Below, piece after piece: positions 9,451 to 19,750 of a stretch of DNA of 64,000 bases. Under the pieces are notes generated by a model, which was not told the DNA's origin, ran no database searches, and saw nothing but the letters and a program-made list of their open reading frames with translations. The first letter of the stretch is position 1. Each line of letters starts with the position of its first letter. Source of the DNA: an uncultured Geobacteraceae bacterium (GTDB taxonomy: Bacteria; Desulfobacterota; Desulfuromonadia; Geobacterales; Pseudopelobacteraceae). The DNA is taken from contig CAJAFV010000070.1 of assembly GCA_903939115.1 (NCBI GenBank), positions 1 through 64,000 on the forward strand, read 5' to 3'. Made by a program: the position numbers and the translations under genes.

Positions 9451-9486
9451 ATAAAAAACCACAGGGCATGGTGAGCTCTGTGGTTC
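9451..9486 (-). terminator. Terminator-like hairpin in the leader of the ABC-F gene
   Basis: On the minus strand, GAACCACAG (9486-9478) pairs with CTGTGGTT (9464-9457) and is followed at once by TTTTTTATTT, a good intrinsic terminator. It lies only about 27 bp before the ABC-F start and immediately before its ribosome site. It could end transcription arriving from arsC-acr3, or act as an attenuator of the ABC-F gene. Confidence 0.7.
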
Positions 9487-9640
9487 ACGAACAGTTTATT
9501 ACTATCACAATTGTTAGCTGCCGGGCAACATCTTTCGCAGTTCATTCTTTTAAAATTTTCCGGGCTCAACATTGCTGGAATAACTCTTGCGGTGACAATA
9601 GTATGCATTTTAGTACGTTTATAAGTTTGATTAAGCACGC

Positions 9641-9663
9641 ATCCCCCGGTAGATCCGGGGGAT
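9641..9663 (-). terminator. Hairpin just after acr3
   Basis: A perfect 9-bp stem, ATCCCCCGG with CCGGGGGAT, around a 5-base loop, 14 bp past the acr3 stop. No T run follows on the minus strand, so it may be a transcript-stabilising hairpin or a factor-assisted terminator. Confidence 0.45.
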
Positions 9664-9676
9664 TACCTAAAGGAAT

Positions 9677-10725
<1,049 letters not shown>

Positions 10726-10729
<4 letters not shown>

Positions 10730-11142
10730 GGTGTACCTCCAAAACAATCTATAATCCAATTTTTGATTTCATCCCGCACCCGGCGGAACTCGGGTATCAC
10801 GTCTTCTTCACGTCCATTCAGACACGACGGGTCTTCAAAACCACGATGAAGCCGCTCCACTCCTCCAAAAAAGAGCGGGCATTTTTCATTGGCGTCACCG
10901 CAGAGGGTAACTACATGGTCAAAGGTCTGACCGGTAAATTCATCCATTGTCTTTGAATGGAGGAGTGAAGTGTCGATGCCGATCTCTGTCAGGACCTGAG
11001 CTGCCAGAGGATTAACCCGTGTGGCTTCAGTTCCTGCGGAAGAGGCCTGGCAGCTATCACCGAGGAAGTGATTAGCCAGTGCTTCAGCCATCTGGGAGCG
11101 GCAGGAGTTGTGGGTACAGAGGAAAAGAATTTGTGTTTTCAT
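10726..11142 (-). CDS. arsC: Arsenate reductase, thioredoxin-coupled (low-molecular-weight phosphatase fold)
   Basis: A 138-residue cytoplasmic enzyme reducing arsenate to arsenite. The P-loop C-x5-R is CTHNSCR at residues 9-15, and the redox pair of cysteines is in [11 protein letters not shown] near residues 81-88, as in the thioredoxin-dependent S. aureus pI258 type. The DP acid motif is EDPSC. It overlaps acr3 by four bases. No ribosome site is visible upstream of the ATG at 11142, and a strong promoter ends only seven bases before it, which suggests a leaderless transcript. No ArsR-type repressor gene is adjacent. Confidence 0.92.
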
Positions 11143-11463
11143 ACGGGGGATTATATCCGCTTTTACAGATATATCAAGTTACAATTTTACTCAATGGCAG
11201 GCATATTTTCTTTGGTTTCTGGGAAAACAATCAATGTGTCGTGGTCTGACACCGTATTGATTACGTATCATCCAACCCTGCCATCCGGGAATTTTTGCAT
11301 CTCTGCCTGCGAAAAGCCCCATAGTTTTGTCTCATAAAACGTCATAGTATAACGGCATCCTAAACATTAATGCCGGATTAACGTAATATGGCGCAGCAAA
11401 TAGTGGGATATAAAATACAGGGTAACGTAAGCTCGAGATGCGAAAGGGAAAGGGGGTAGACAA
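11143..11463. other. Intergenic region between arsC and the 69-residue gene
   Basis: About 320 bp without a convincing gene. It holds the arsC promoter at its left end. The right end (about 11335-11463) leads to the plus-strand small gene and has AT-rich promoter-like text but no pair of boxes that I would call. No repeat or RNA structure stood out. Confidence 0.5.
11150..11177 (-). promoter_or_regulatory. Sigma70-type promoter of arsC-acr3
   Basis: On the minus strand TTGATA (11177-11172), a 16-bp spacer and a perfect TATAAT (11155-11150). Start of transcription would fall at about 11142-11144, on the arsC start codon. No clear dyad typical of ArsR operators was found, although AT-rich sequence overlaps the -35 box. 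Confidence 0.6.
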
Positions 11464-11673
11464 GTGATCGTTATAATAAGAAATGATTTTCAAGATATGC
11501 TGGTTGATGAGCAACTTCTCGATGGTATGATTGCTTCAAACAAGATTGTTGCCTTCCGTCGTTCAAGTAAATGGGTCATTATCGGCCGTGACACTATCCG
11601 GGGAAAACACACTTTCTATCAGAATAAAGAACGTCGAAGAATTATTTACGGGAATGATTTTTCCATGAAATAG
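11464..11673 (+). CDS. Unknown small protein, 69 residues
   Basis: A 69-residue protein with the beginning VIVIIRNDFQDMLVDEQLLD and a basic second half (RRSSKWVIIGRDTIRG, then NKERRRIIYG). The start is GTG at 11464, seven bases after a GGGGG ribosome site. It has no signal peptide and no membrane segment. The isolated gene is followed by a strong terminator. I do not recognise a family; the pattern FRRSSKWVIIGRD resembles short DNA-free regulatory proteins that I cannot name. Single-gene unit between arsC and holA. Confidence 0.7.
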   Translation: MIVIIRNDFQDMLVDEQLLDGMIASNKIVAFRRSSKWVIIGRDTIRGKHTFYQNKERRRIIYGNDFSMK

Positions 11674-11736
11674 GTCCTATACATCTACCTCCTGTTAACA
11701 TCAGGCCGCATGCGCCATGCCCTGGCGCACACAAAG

Positions 11737-11775
11737 AAAGGGGGAGCTGCGTCGTCGCTGGCCCCCCCTTTTTTT
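11737..11775. terminator. Intrinsic terminator, probably bidirectional
   Basis: AAAGGGGGAGC pairs with GCTGGCCCCCCTTT-type text with a nine-base loop; seven T follow on the plus strand and TTTCTTT on the minus strand. It can end both the 69-residue gene (plus) and holA (minus), which converge here. Confidence 0.8.
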
Positions 11776-11812
11776 GCGTTCTATAAAAGCATGAAATCTG
11801 CAGGTATGTTTT

Positions 11813-12811
11813 CTACCATCCGCCGGTACAAATCCCCATAGCCATCCCATGGAGAAGAGTGTACGACTGCCCGCCACCTGTCTTGGAAGCAACATCGCAC
11901 CGATAAAATTCATCAAAAATACGTTTCAATTCCCTTCGAGTAAAATTACGCGCCTGCGCAACCGTCTCCCCTAAAAAGAAGGCGTTAATCGAGAGTTCGC
12001 TACCGATATCTGACTGCGACATTTTTTTATCGAGGAGCTCTCTGATGCGCCATAATTTTCGGAAGTGACTGGTGAGAGCGCCAATTATCATCGGTGCGTC
12101 CTCGCCGTGAAGAAATAATGTATCAAGGCATCTGAGCGAACCGGGCACATCCCGTAAACTGAGAAATTTTGCCAGCTCAAAGGCGGTAAAAGCCTTGCTG
12201 CTGCTGGCCATGATTCGCACATCATCAACTGTTATGCGCTGTTTCGTCCCAGCATAGACCACCAGTTTTTCAATTTGCGAGCTTAATTCCTGCAGGTTGT
12301 TGCCGATCAGTGCTGACAATAGTTCTGCAGCAGCAGTTTCAATCGGTTTCCCGTGCGTAACGGCTTCAGTCTGTATAAACCCCGACAACTTATTGTCGTA
12401 AAAGCGCTTATATTCGACCAGAACAGCATGTTTTTTAAATTCCAGAAAGAACTTTTTGCGCTGATCAATCTTTGTGCCGGTAAGCAGCAGGCACGTGCCT
12501 GGCGACGGATTCAGGATGTACGGCAGCATGATTTCAAGTGCATCTGCCTTCAACTGTTCGGCACGTTTCACCAGTACCGCACGTCGCTCTGAAAACATCG
12601 GCAGCGTCTGAGCGGCGTCAATGATATCTACACCTTTCGACTCATTCCCATAGTAAACATTAAAATTAAAATCTTTAAGTGACGGATCAATTGCCTTGGC
12701 AAGCAGCATATTGACAGCCCGTTCAACCAGAAACTGCTCTTCTCCATACAAAAAGCAGACGGGTGGTATAATGCCCTTCTTCAGTGATGTTTCAAGTTCC
12801 TGTGGTGTCAT
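11813..12811 (-). CDS. holA: DNA polymerase III delta subunit
   Basis: A 332-residue clamp-loader subunit that opens the beta sliding clamp during replication. The family N-terminus CFLYGEEQFLVERAVNML is a degenerate AAA fold region without a working Walker A, as normal for delta. The middle segment ALIGNNLQELSSQIEKL is the most conserved helical part. It is the last gene of leuS-lptE-holA, starting 2 bp after the lptE stop with no clear ribosome site, so it is probably translated by coupling. The same leuS-lptE-holA order is common in Proteobacteria. Confidence 0.92.
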   Translation of the reverse strand: MTPQELETSLKKGIIPPVCFLYGEEQFLVERAVNMLLAKAIDPSLKDFNFNVYYGNESKGVDIIDAAQTLPMFSERRAVLVKRAEQLKADALEIMLPYILNPSPGTCLLLTGTKIDQRKKFFLEFKKHAVLVEYKRFYDNKLSGFIQTEAVTHGKPIETAAAELLSALIGNNLQELSSQIEKLVVYAGTKQRITVDDVRIMASSSKAFTAFELAKFLSLRDVPGSLRCLDTLFLHGEDAPMIIGALTSHFRKLWRIRELLDKKMSQSDIGSELSINAFFLGETVAQARNFTRRELKRIFDEFYRCDVASKTGGGQSYTLLHGMAMGICTGGW

Positions 12812-12813
12812 GG

Positions 12814-13338
12814 TTAATACGACTCTTCAATAGCAGTAATAAATTTTTGGGCAATAATACGCGCAGCGGCATCAAGCGCCTGATCTTCAGCGTTACGCTG
12901 CAGGGCAAGGTTCGTATTCGCAGGATACTGTTTGGAGCCTTGAATCTGCCCTTTCCAGAGTGGTAATATCTGCCCTTTTTTGTAGGCTTCAAGCTCAACA
13001 TTTAGAGACAGTTTATATTCGCGAACTTGATCCTGGGCGCTATACGAAACCGCTCCGCTGGAATAAGAAAGTAACTTCGCTTTCATGGAGAGGTCTGCTG
13101 ATTCCTGATTTTCTGCAGGATTCAAACCACGGAGAGCGTGAATCTCATCATAAAACGCCCGCCTAAGCACCGTTTGCGCGGTCGGACTGATACTCTCGTT
13201 ACTAAAAAAGGGGATCCAGATGTTCTGGAAGTTCTGTTTTCGATTTGCCTGAGAGTTCGTCAGATGGTAGCCGCACCCGGTAAGAGTAACCAGCATCAGG
13301 GCAACCAGTGCGGTCTTATGCCATATCCTCGTCATCAT
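12814..13338 (-). CDS. lptE: LPS-assembly lipoprotein LptE
   Basis: A 174-residue outer-membrane lipoprotein that plugs the LptD barrel and helps insert lipopolysaccharide. The signal peptide ends in the lipobox LTGC with the lipidated Cys at residue 22, followed by GYHLTN, the typical GYH/GYR start of mature LptE. Residues SPTAQTVLRRAFYDEI and the later LSLNVELEAYK fit the family. It sits between leuS and holA, 3 bp after the leuS stop. A second ATG one codon later is an equally possible start. Confidence 0.88.
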   Translation of the reverse strand: MMTRIWHKTALVALMLVTLTGCGYHLTNSQANRKQNFQNIWIPFFSNESISPTAQTVLRRAFYDEIHALRGLNPAENQESADLSMKAKLLSYSSGAVSYSAQDQVREYKLSLNVELEAYKKGQILPLWKGQIQGSKQYPANTNLALQRNAEDQALDAAARIIAQKFITAIEESY

Positions 13339-13341
13339 CCC

Positions 13342-15813
13342 CTATCCCACCACAATATTGACCAGCTTACCCTGGACGCAAATGACTTTACGAACAGTCA
13401 GGCCAGCAATAAACGAAGCAACCTTTTCATCTGCCAGGGCCAGAGCTTTAAGTTCATCTTCTCCGGTTCCGGCAGCAACGGTTAACTTGGAACGCAACTT
13501 GCCATTCACCTGCACAACTACGAGCAGCTCTTCATCAACAACCGCATCCGGATCATACGCAGGCCATGAAGCTTGCGACAGAGGGCGTGAGTTGCCCATT
13601 CTCTCCCATAACTCTTCAGTGATATGAGGAACCAAAGGAGACATCAGAAGAACGATACTCTGAAGAGCTTCTTTCATGACTGCAGGAAATTGGGGTGTAG
13701 CCAGCTCCGCAGGCTGAAGAATGTTGAGCAGTTCCATTACCGAAGCTATCGCGGTATTAAAGTGAAAACGCTCATCCAGATCATCCGTAACTTTCCGGAT
13801 TGTTTTATGTACCGCTCTCCGCAGATTTCGTTCTTCTGACGACAACGATGCCAGATCAAGTGGACCGGCGCTTTTTATCATATCAAGCCGATCATGAACC
13901 AGTTTCCAGATACGGCTGAGAAAACGGAAAGATCCTTCAACGCCCTGATCATTCCAGTCGAGGTCCTTCTCCGGGGGAGCAGCAAAAAGAGAAAACAGCC
14001 GGGCTGTGTCGGCACCGTATTTTGAGATCAAGGCATCAGGATCAACGACATTTCCCTTTGACTTGCTCATTTTAGCGCCATCTTTAATGACCATTCCCTG
14101 CGTTAACAGGTTAATAAACGGCTCGCTCGCCGAAATATGCCCCAGATCGCGCATAACCTTGGTAAAGAAACGCGCATAGAGGAGGTGTAATACGGCATGC
14201 TCTATGCCACCGATATATTGATCAACAGACATCCAGTAATCAACGGAATCACGATCAAGGATGCCCTCCTTATAATCAGAACAACAGTAGCGCAGGAAAT
14301 ACCATGATGATTGTACAAACGTATCCATTGTATCAGTTTCCCGACGGGCATCCTTACCGCATGCAGGGCATGAACAGGTAACGAAAGATTCCATCCGGGC
14401 GAGAGGACTCCCACCCTCGCCGCTGAAAGCAACGTCTTTAGGAAGTACCACCGGTAGATCTTTTTCAGGCACCGGTACCACGCCACAGCTGTCGCAATAG
14501 ATCACCGGAATTGGATTGCCCCAGTAGCGCTGGCGTGAAATGCCCCAATCCCTGAGACGGAAGTTAACCGTTTTGGCCCCTTTCCCCTGTTCTTGCAGAA
14601 AGTCTGCAATGGCCTCTTTTGCATCAACGCTCTGCATACCGTCAAACTGGCCGGAGTTAACCATTTTCCCGGCATCGGTGAACGCTTCACTCATAGCGGC
14701 GGGGTCAAACGTTACCCCTTCCGGTTGGATGACGACGTTCAGCGGCAGATCATATTTTTTGGCAAACTCAAAATCGCGCTGATCATGCGTCGGCACAGCC
14801 ATAACGGCGCCCGTTCCGTAATCCATCAGGACAAAGTTCGCCAGATACACCGGCATCCGGGCTCCTGTCACCGGATTAGTGCAGTAGGAACCGGTAAAAA
14901 CCCCCTCTTTTTCCAAATCATCGGCGGTTCGTTTGATACGCTCTGTTTTTCTGATTTTGTCGATAAATGCGGTCACGGCCTCCCTGTTTTCAGGAGTGGT
15001 CAACTCAAGCGCCCGTGGATGTTCCGGAGCCAGCGACATAAAGGTTGCACCGAAGACGGTGTCCTGCCGTGTGGTGTAAACCCGGATCGAATTCGTACTG
15101 TTTTCAACCGCAAAATCAATCTCGCAGCCGAAACTTTTGCCAATCCAGTTCCGCTGCATGACGAGAACGCGCTCCGGCCAACCGGGAAGCGCATAGGTGT
15201 TTTCCAGAAGTTCGTCGGCATAATCGGTTATCCGGAAAAACCACTGATCCAGCTCCTTTAAATTAACATCACTGTCACAACGCCAACAACCGCCATCCTC
15301 AACCTGCTCATTGGCAAGTACGGTTTCACACTTCGGACACCAGTTAACATAGGAGGTCTTTTTATAGGCCAGACCTTTCGCAAACATTTCCAAAAATATC
15401 TTCTGTTCCCAGCGGTAATAATCAAGATCACAGGTTGCCAGTTCACGGTCCCAATCGTATGAGAAACCCATTTTTTTAATCTGGTTCCGCATATAGGCGA
15501 TGTTCTCATGTGTCCATGTTGCAGGATGACTCTTGTTCTGAATAGCGGCATTCTCGGCAGGCATGCCAAACGCATCCCACCCCATTGGATGCATGACATT
15601 GAATCCGCGCATGCGTTTGAACCTGCCGATAACATCGCCAATTGAATAATTGCGGACATGGCCCATATGAATGCGGCCTGATGGATAGGGGAACATTTCC
15701 AAGAGATAATACTTTTGCTTATCCTTGTCTGTCGACGCCTTGAATGTATTTTCTTTTTCCCAGATTGACTGCCATTTCTGTTCAATCTCTTTCGGTGTGT
15801 ACTTCAATTCCAC
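13342..15813 (-). CDS. leuS: Leucyl-tRNA synthetase
   Basis: An 823-residue class I aminoacyl-tRNA synthetase charging tRNA-Leu. The HIGH motif is HMGH in [17 protein letters not shown], the KMSKS loop is [12 protein letters not shown] near residue 580, and the CP1 editing domain (about 225-420) has the [19 protein letters not shown] segment needed to clear mischarged tRNA. Four Cys of a zinc-type knuckle are visible in CPKCET and CWRCDSD. The start is GTG at 15813, with AAAGGAC six to seven bases upstream. First gene of leuS-lptE-holA. Confidence 0.97.
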   Translation of the reverse strand: MELKYTPKEIEQKWQSIWEKENTFKASTDKDKQKYYLLEMFPYPSGRIHMGHVRNYSIGDVIGRFKRMRGFNVMHPMGWDAFGMPAENAAIQNKSHPATWTHENIAYMRNQIKKMGFSYDWDRELATCDLDYYRWEQKIFLEMFAKGLAYKKTSYVNWCPKCETVLANEQVEDGGCWRCDSDVNLKELDQWFFRITDYADELLENTYALPGWPERVLVMQRNWIGKSFGCEIDFAVENSTNSIRVYTTRQDTVFGATFMSLAPEHPRALELTTPENREAVTAFIDKIRKTERIKRTADDLEKEGVFTGSYCTNPVTGARMPVYLANFVLMDYGTGAVMAVPTHDQRDFEFAKKYDLPLNVVIQPEGVTFDPAAMSEAFTDAGKMVNSGQFDGMQSVDAKEAIADFLQEQGKGAKTVNFRLRDWGISRQRYWGNPIPVIYCDSCGVVPVPEKDLPVVLPKDVAFSGEGGSPLARMESFVTCSCPACGKDARRETDTMDTFVQSSWYFLRYCCSDYKEGILDRDSVDYWMSVDQYIGGIEHAVLHLLYARFFTKVMRDLGHISASEPFINLLTQGMVIKDGAKMSKSKGNVVDPDALISKYGADTARLFSLFAAPPEKDLDWNDQGVEGSFRFLSRIWKLVHDRLDMIKSAGPLDLASLSSEERNLRRAVHKTIRKVTDDLDERFHFNTAIASVMELLNILQPAELATPQFPAVMKEALQSIVLLMSPLVPHITEELWERMGNSRPLSQASWPAYDPDAVVDEELLVVVQVNGKLRSKLTVAAGTGEDELKALALADEKVASFIAGLTVRKVICVQGKLVNIVVG

Positions 15814-15856
15814 GGTAATGTCCTTTCATTCTTTGGATATATCATACAAATTCTAC

Positions 15857-15942
15857 ATCAAGGCGCTATCTTCGTTGGCTCGTCTTCGGCTCCTCAACAT
15901 ACGGTTGTATGCCCTCGTCGCCTCAATCCTCGCCGCCTTGAT
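15857..15942. repeat. Long interrupted inverted repeat between cheB and leuS
   Basis: Outer arms ATCAAGGCG (15857-15865) and CGCCTTGAT (15934-15942) are perfect complements. Near the centre is CATAC-GGTT-GTATG (15898-15911), a perfect 5-bp hairpin. The intervening text is GC-rich and partly complementary. The layout resembles a dispersed intergenic repeat or a structured RNA more than an intrinsic terminator, since no T run follows on either strand. Confidence 0.6.
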
Positions 15943-15976
15943 TTCACTCTTGATGAAGAATTGGCATCATGTTTGA

Positions 15977-17050
15977 TCACGTGAATCCGCCTTGAATAAT
16001 TATTTCTGCTGCAATCCGGTCCAGTGGGACGCAACGGTCAACAACCCCGGTCGCTACCGCTTCGCGCGGCATACCATATACAATTGCCGTCTCTTCAGAC
16101 TCGGCGATAACGTAACCACCCTGTTCCTTAACTATTCTAACGCCCCTGCTGCCGTCGTTGCCCATTCCAGTCAGAATCACTGCCGCCACCCGTTTACGGT
16201 AAATTGCTGCGCATGATTCAAGCATCACATCAACTGATGGAATATATCTATCAGTTTCAGAAGGATTTACTATCCGGACAGTAACTTCACCCCCGCATGC
16301 TTCAAAGAGCATATTTTTTCCACCAGGAGCGATCAGAGCCGTGCCGGGCAGAACAAGATCGCCATCTTCAGCCTCTTTAATATCAAATCGTGAGGTTCGA
16401 TTAAGCCTGTCGGCGAACGCTTTGGTAAAACCGGGCGGCATATGCTGGGAAACAACAATAGCAAACGGGTATTGTTGTTCAAAAGCTGAAAAAATCTGCT
16501 GCAAAGCCGGCGGGCCGCCGGTTGAAGAGCCGATTGCAACGAGATCGACAGCATGCGGAACGTGTATTCCAGCCTTTCCTGCTGATGCCCCCGGCTTCGC
16601 TGCACTGTTCTCAGACGCGTCACTTTTCGACTCTGATCTGACTTTCTCGACAGGCGGTAATGAAAGGACCTGCAGTACTTTTTGCTGCAGATCTTCTTTA
16701 ATACTCAGAAGGTCAATCGAAGCAGAACTGGAAGGTTTGGCGACAAAATCGAGTGCCCCGAGTTCAAGTGCCTTAAAAACCTTATCAGCGCCGCTCAAAG
16801 CACTTATAACGATTACCGGCAGTGAAAAACGGGTCGTCAGGATGCGCAAAAGCGTGAAGCCATCCATCTTGGGCATTTCAAGATCCAAAGTCACCAGATC
16901 CGGCTTTAAAGCTATAACCTTTTGAATACCCTCCTCGCCGTTTGTTGCATACCCGACAACGTCAACAACGTCGAGCCCCTCCAGCATCCGGGTAATAGTG
17001 CGACGACTGAAGGCTGAATCATCAACGACAACAATTCTAATTTTTTTCAC
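15977..17050 (-). CDS. cheB: Chemotaxis protein-glutamate methylesterase/glutaminase CheB
   Basis: A 357-residue response-regulator enzyme that removes methyl groups from chemoreceptors and deamidates glutamines. The receiver domain has acidic residues D10/D11, phosphorylation site D56 and K105; the linker runs about 130-168; the esterase domain has the triad S176 (GSSTGGP), H203 (SQHMPPG) and D299 (GMGNDG). The start is GTG at 17050, inside the last codons of cheR (14-bp overlap). It is the last gene of the chemosensory operon; the repeat at 15857-15942 follows it. Confidence 0.95.
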   Translation of the reverse strand: MKKIRIVVVDDSAFSRRTITRMLEGLDVVDVVGYATNGEEGIQKVIALKPDLVTLDLEMPKMDGFTLLRILTTRFSLPVIVISALSGADKVFKALELGALDFVAKPSSSASIDLLSIKEDLQQKVLQVLSLPPVEKVRSESKSDASENSAAKPGASAGKAGIHVPHAVDLVAIGSSTGGPPALQQIFSAFEQQYPFAIVVSQHMPPGFTKAFADRLNRTSRFDIKEAEDGDLVLPGTALIAPGGKNMLFEACGGEVTVRIVNPSETDRYIPSVDVMLESCAAIYRKRVAAVILTGMGNDGSRGVRIVKEQGGYVIAESEETAIVYGMPREAVATGVVDRCVPLDRIAAEIIIQGGFT

Positions 17051-17924
17051 AGGGAATCCCGTTTGAAAAAAGATCAGGTTTTTGATAAATCATGTCGTTT
17101 TTAAAGTGCCTGAGAGTAAAAGAGGTTGTTATGTTCATAAGTGATTCAGAGTGACCGAGCAGGAGATAGCCACCGTCATATAACGCAGAATGAAACGATT
17201 CTATTACACGTTTCTTGGCCGACATATCAAAGTAAATAATAACATTTCGGCAAAACACGATGTCGACCTTCCCCAACATGGAGAGGCGATCATTGTCAAA
17301 CAGATTGAGATGACTGAAGGTTACTAATTCACGAACGGCACTGTTAACTTTATAGCCGTCATCCTGCTGAACAAAAAAGCGTCTCAGATCACTCTCTTCT
17401 GTGGCACGAAAGGATGATTTGCCGTAAACAGCCCGTCGCGCCTGCTGAAGGACTTTCTGGCTGATATCGGTCCCGATTATTTCAATATTCCATCCGTCAA
17501 GCTGAGGAATGGTACTCAGGATCATTGCAATGGTGTACGGCTCTTCTCCGGTAGAACAACCGGCACTCCAAATTCGCAGCGAACGATTACCCTGAGCAGT
17601 TTTACGTGTAATCAGTTCGGGGATTATTTCATCAGAAAAAGCTTTCAATTGACAGGATTCACGAAAAAAATAGGTTTCGTTAGTAGTTAGAACATCCATG
17701 ATATCCATGAGTTCCTGCTCTTTATGACGATTATATTTCAAGTAATGGTAATAATCATAAAAAGATGGAAAATTCAAATCAAGCAACCGGTGTGAAAGAC
17801 GTTTTTCGAGAATGTATTTTGATTCTATGTCAAAATAAATGCCACAGTGTGCGTAAATGCAGTCCCGTAAAAGGAGGAATTCATCGTCAGACATGCTGTG
17901 CGCTTGTGTAAAAGTGAATGTCAT
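17037..17924 (-). CDS. cheR: Chemoreceptor methyltransferase CheR
   Basis: A 295-residue S-adenosylmethionine-dependent enzyme that methylates receptor glutamates. The all-alpha N-terminal domain covers about residues 1-85; the SAM site [17 protein letters not shown] lies near 125 and [14 protein letters not shown] near 225. No C-terminal pentapeptide-binding beta subdomain oddity is seen. I chose the ATG at 17924, which overlaps the HEAT gene stop as ATGA. CheR and CheB in the same operon imply adapting receptors, although no receptor is encoded here. Confidence 0.94.
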   Translation of the reverse strand: MTFTFTQAHSMSDDEFLLLRDCIYAHCGIYFDIESKYILEKRLSHRLLDLNFPSFYDYYHYLKYNRHKEQELMDIMDVLTTNETYFFRESCQLKAFSDEIIPELITRKTAQGNRSLRIWSAGCSTGEEPYTIAMILSTIPQLDGWNIEIIGTDISQKVLQQARRAVYGKSSFRATEESDLRRFFVQQDDGYKVNSAVRELVTFSHLNLFDNDRLSMLGKVDIVFCRNVIIYFDMSAKKRVIESFHSALYDGGYLLLGHSESLMNITTSFTLRHFKNDMIYQKPDLFSNGIPCEKN

Positions 17925-19750
17925 GGACAACCTGATTCGAAATGTTCGAGGGATTTTGCTGCCTGTCTGGCAATATCACGGTCACTGTTGTTTAGCGCAT
18001 ATCTGATAATCCCTTCAGATTCAGGGCTGTGTATCTCTTCACAGATTTTTAAAATGGTAATCATCAATAACCCTTCTGCTTTGGTGTGGATTGCATTAAT
18101 AATCGGTACCGTACGAGTCAGCTCTATCTTTGCAATTGCCTTCAACACAGAAGATTGCACCCAGACATCGTCATCATTAACAGTTCGTTCAAGAGCGGTG
18201 AGCGTTTCAGGATCACGTAGATTGCCAAGTGCTTCAGCTGCAGCCATACGTACCTCAGGACTCTCGTCCGAGAGAGCAGAGACAAGCATCACACCGGCTG
18301 TTTCAATACGGCTGGTTCCGACAGCCGAAACAGCAACTTGCCGAACTTCAGGATCTTCATCTTTTATCAAAAGCAGCAGACGATCCCGCTCTCCAAGCGA
18401 AGCGAGTAAAAGTGCGGCAGCTTTTCGATGCTGTGATTTACTCGATGAACAGAAGTGGACCGCTTCAGACAAAATTGCGTCCGGGGTGCTCGGGATAAGA
18501 GCTTGTAAACTGGCAACAGACGCGGCAAATATGCCTGTATCGGTATCGTCTACTAATAAAAACAGGTCTGGTAACGATGCTGTCATACCAAGTTTCCCGA
18601 CCGTTGTTGCTGCCGCTGTACGGACTATTGCTGACGGGTCGTGCAAAGCGTCATGAATAATCGCACTAAATCCGGCGTATCCGCACTCACCGATCAAAAT
18701 ACAAAGGCCGCTTTTTCCATTTTCGTCAAGAGTTGAATAGAGGGGAATTATTTTGTCCAACGCTTCATGACCAAAACTTTTAAGCGTAGCAAGAGCTGTA
18801 TTTGCCGTGCGTTCATCCGCATACGCTTCAATAATCAAAGGAATGAAGCGGGTATCCCTGATCATGGCGCTTGCCCAGAGGAGGGCTTCAGCCAAAGCTC
18901 TATTACGCAAATCAAAAAGCTCCAGTAATCCGGCAATTAAATCATGCTCTTTACGTAACCGGAGCGCGTCTTGGATCTTTACCTGTGACGTCGATGAAGA
19001 GCGTCGATAGATGTTATAGAGCGCTATTACAGCGGCTGCACGACAGTTTTTCTGGCGGCATGAAAAACCGTTCAGAAGCAAATCAAGAGAGCTGTCATCT
19101 GAAATAGCGCCCAAACAATCAAAAACGGCTTTTCTGAGAATCTCCTGATCTGCAAGTTGTATAAGTTCGCCAGGTATTGGCACCGGTTTTGCCAGCAGTC
19201 CCAAAGCCCCGAGAGCGCTAAAGCGGAAAAGGACCTCGTCTCTCAAAAAAAGTGCCTGCATCAGATGTTCCGCTGCATCCGTATCGCCCAAAACACCCAA
19301 TTGCTCAGCAGCAGCAGAGGCAACGTTAACTTCGGGGTCATGCAGCAAACGCAATAATGATGGCACAAAAACCGGGTCACCAATTGCCCCCATGATGTCA
19401 ATAATGAACTTGCGAACTTCTGCATCCTGATCATCTACCATTATCATCAAAGGCGCTGCACAGAGTGAACCGAGTCGAATAACAGCTTCGGCAGCCGAAT
19501 TTCTCAGGCCGGCATTCTCTTGATTGCGGAGAAGTTCCAGCAGCAGCTCAACAGAACCTTGGTCAGGAGTTGAGCAGACATAGCTCTCAACCGCTTCTTT
19601 TCGTACCCGCCAGCTTTCGTCTCCCATTGCAGTGAACAAAAGCGCCTGTTTTTCAGGGACGACACAACTCCGTAACGCTTGCAGAGCCGATCTTCGCGTC
19701 TCTTCGTCAGCGGAGGTAAGAGCGTTACCGATATCTTGCAGATCATTCAC
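17921..19750 (-). CDS. HEAT-repeat protein of the chemosensory operon
   Basis: A 609-residue protein built almost entirely of HEAT/PBS-lyase-type helical repeats of about 31 residues, with recurrent phrases such as DEDPEVRQVAVSAVG, DESPEVRMAAAEALGNL and DDDVWVQSSVLKAIAK. No catalytic motif, signal peptide or membrane segment was found, so it is likely a cytoplasmic scaffold. I chose GTG at 19750, seven bases after AGGAG and overlapping the cheW stop; an upstream ATG at 19810 has no such support. It overlaps cheR by four bases. A HEAT protein beside CheR/CheW may bind the array or a methylation enzyme; the partner is unknown. Confidence 0.88.
   Translation of the reverse strand: MNDLQDIGNALTSADEETRRSALQALRSCVVPEKQALLFTAMGDESWRVRKEAVESYVCSTPDQGSVELLLELLRNQENAGLRNSAAEAVIRLGSLCAAPLMIMVDDQDAEVRKFIIDIMGAIGDPVFVPSLLRLLHDPEVNVASAAAEQLGVLGDTDAAEHLMQALFLRDEVLFRFSALGALGLLAKPVPIPGELIQLADQEILRKAVFDCLGAISDDSSLDLLLNGFSCRQKNCRAAAVIALYNIYRRSSSTSQVKIQDALRLRKEHDLIAGLLELFDLRNRALAEALLWASAMIRDTRFIPLIIEAYADERTANTALATLKSFGHEALDKIIPLYSTLDENGKSGLCILIGECGYAGFSAIIHDALHDPSAIVRTAAATTVGKLGMTASLPDLFLLVDDTDTGIFAASVASLQALIPSTPDAILSEAVHFCSSSKSQHRKAAALLLASLGERDRLLLLIKDEDPEVRQVAVSAVGTSRIETAGVMLVSALSDESPEVRMAAAEALGNLRDPETLTALERTVNDDDVWVQSSVLKAIAKIELTRTVPIINAIHTKAEGLLMITILKICEEIHSPESEGIIRYALNNSDRDIARQAAKSLEHFESGCP

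Noticed and set aside
9387..9638. 83-residue frame over the ABC-F leader, with a Cys-rich stretch
   Set aside because: It runs through the terminator hairpin and past the ABC-F start in another frame, and no start has a good ribosome site. A short leader peptide remains possible but is not supported.
14593..15261. 222-residue frame opposite leuS
   Set aside because: Antisense to a highly conserved synthetase; residues do not resemble any family.
15725..15976. 83-residue plus-strand frame covering the repeat next to leuS
   Set aside because: Its first part is antisense to the leuS start and the rest is the inverted repeat; no ribosome site.
17898..18656. 252-residue frame opposite the HEAT gene
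   Set aside because: Ser/Ala/Thr-rich composition arises from the reverse complement of repetitive HEAT codons.
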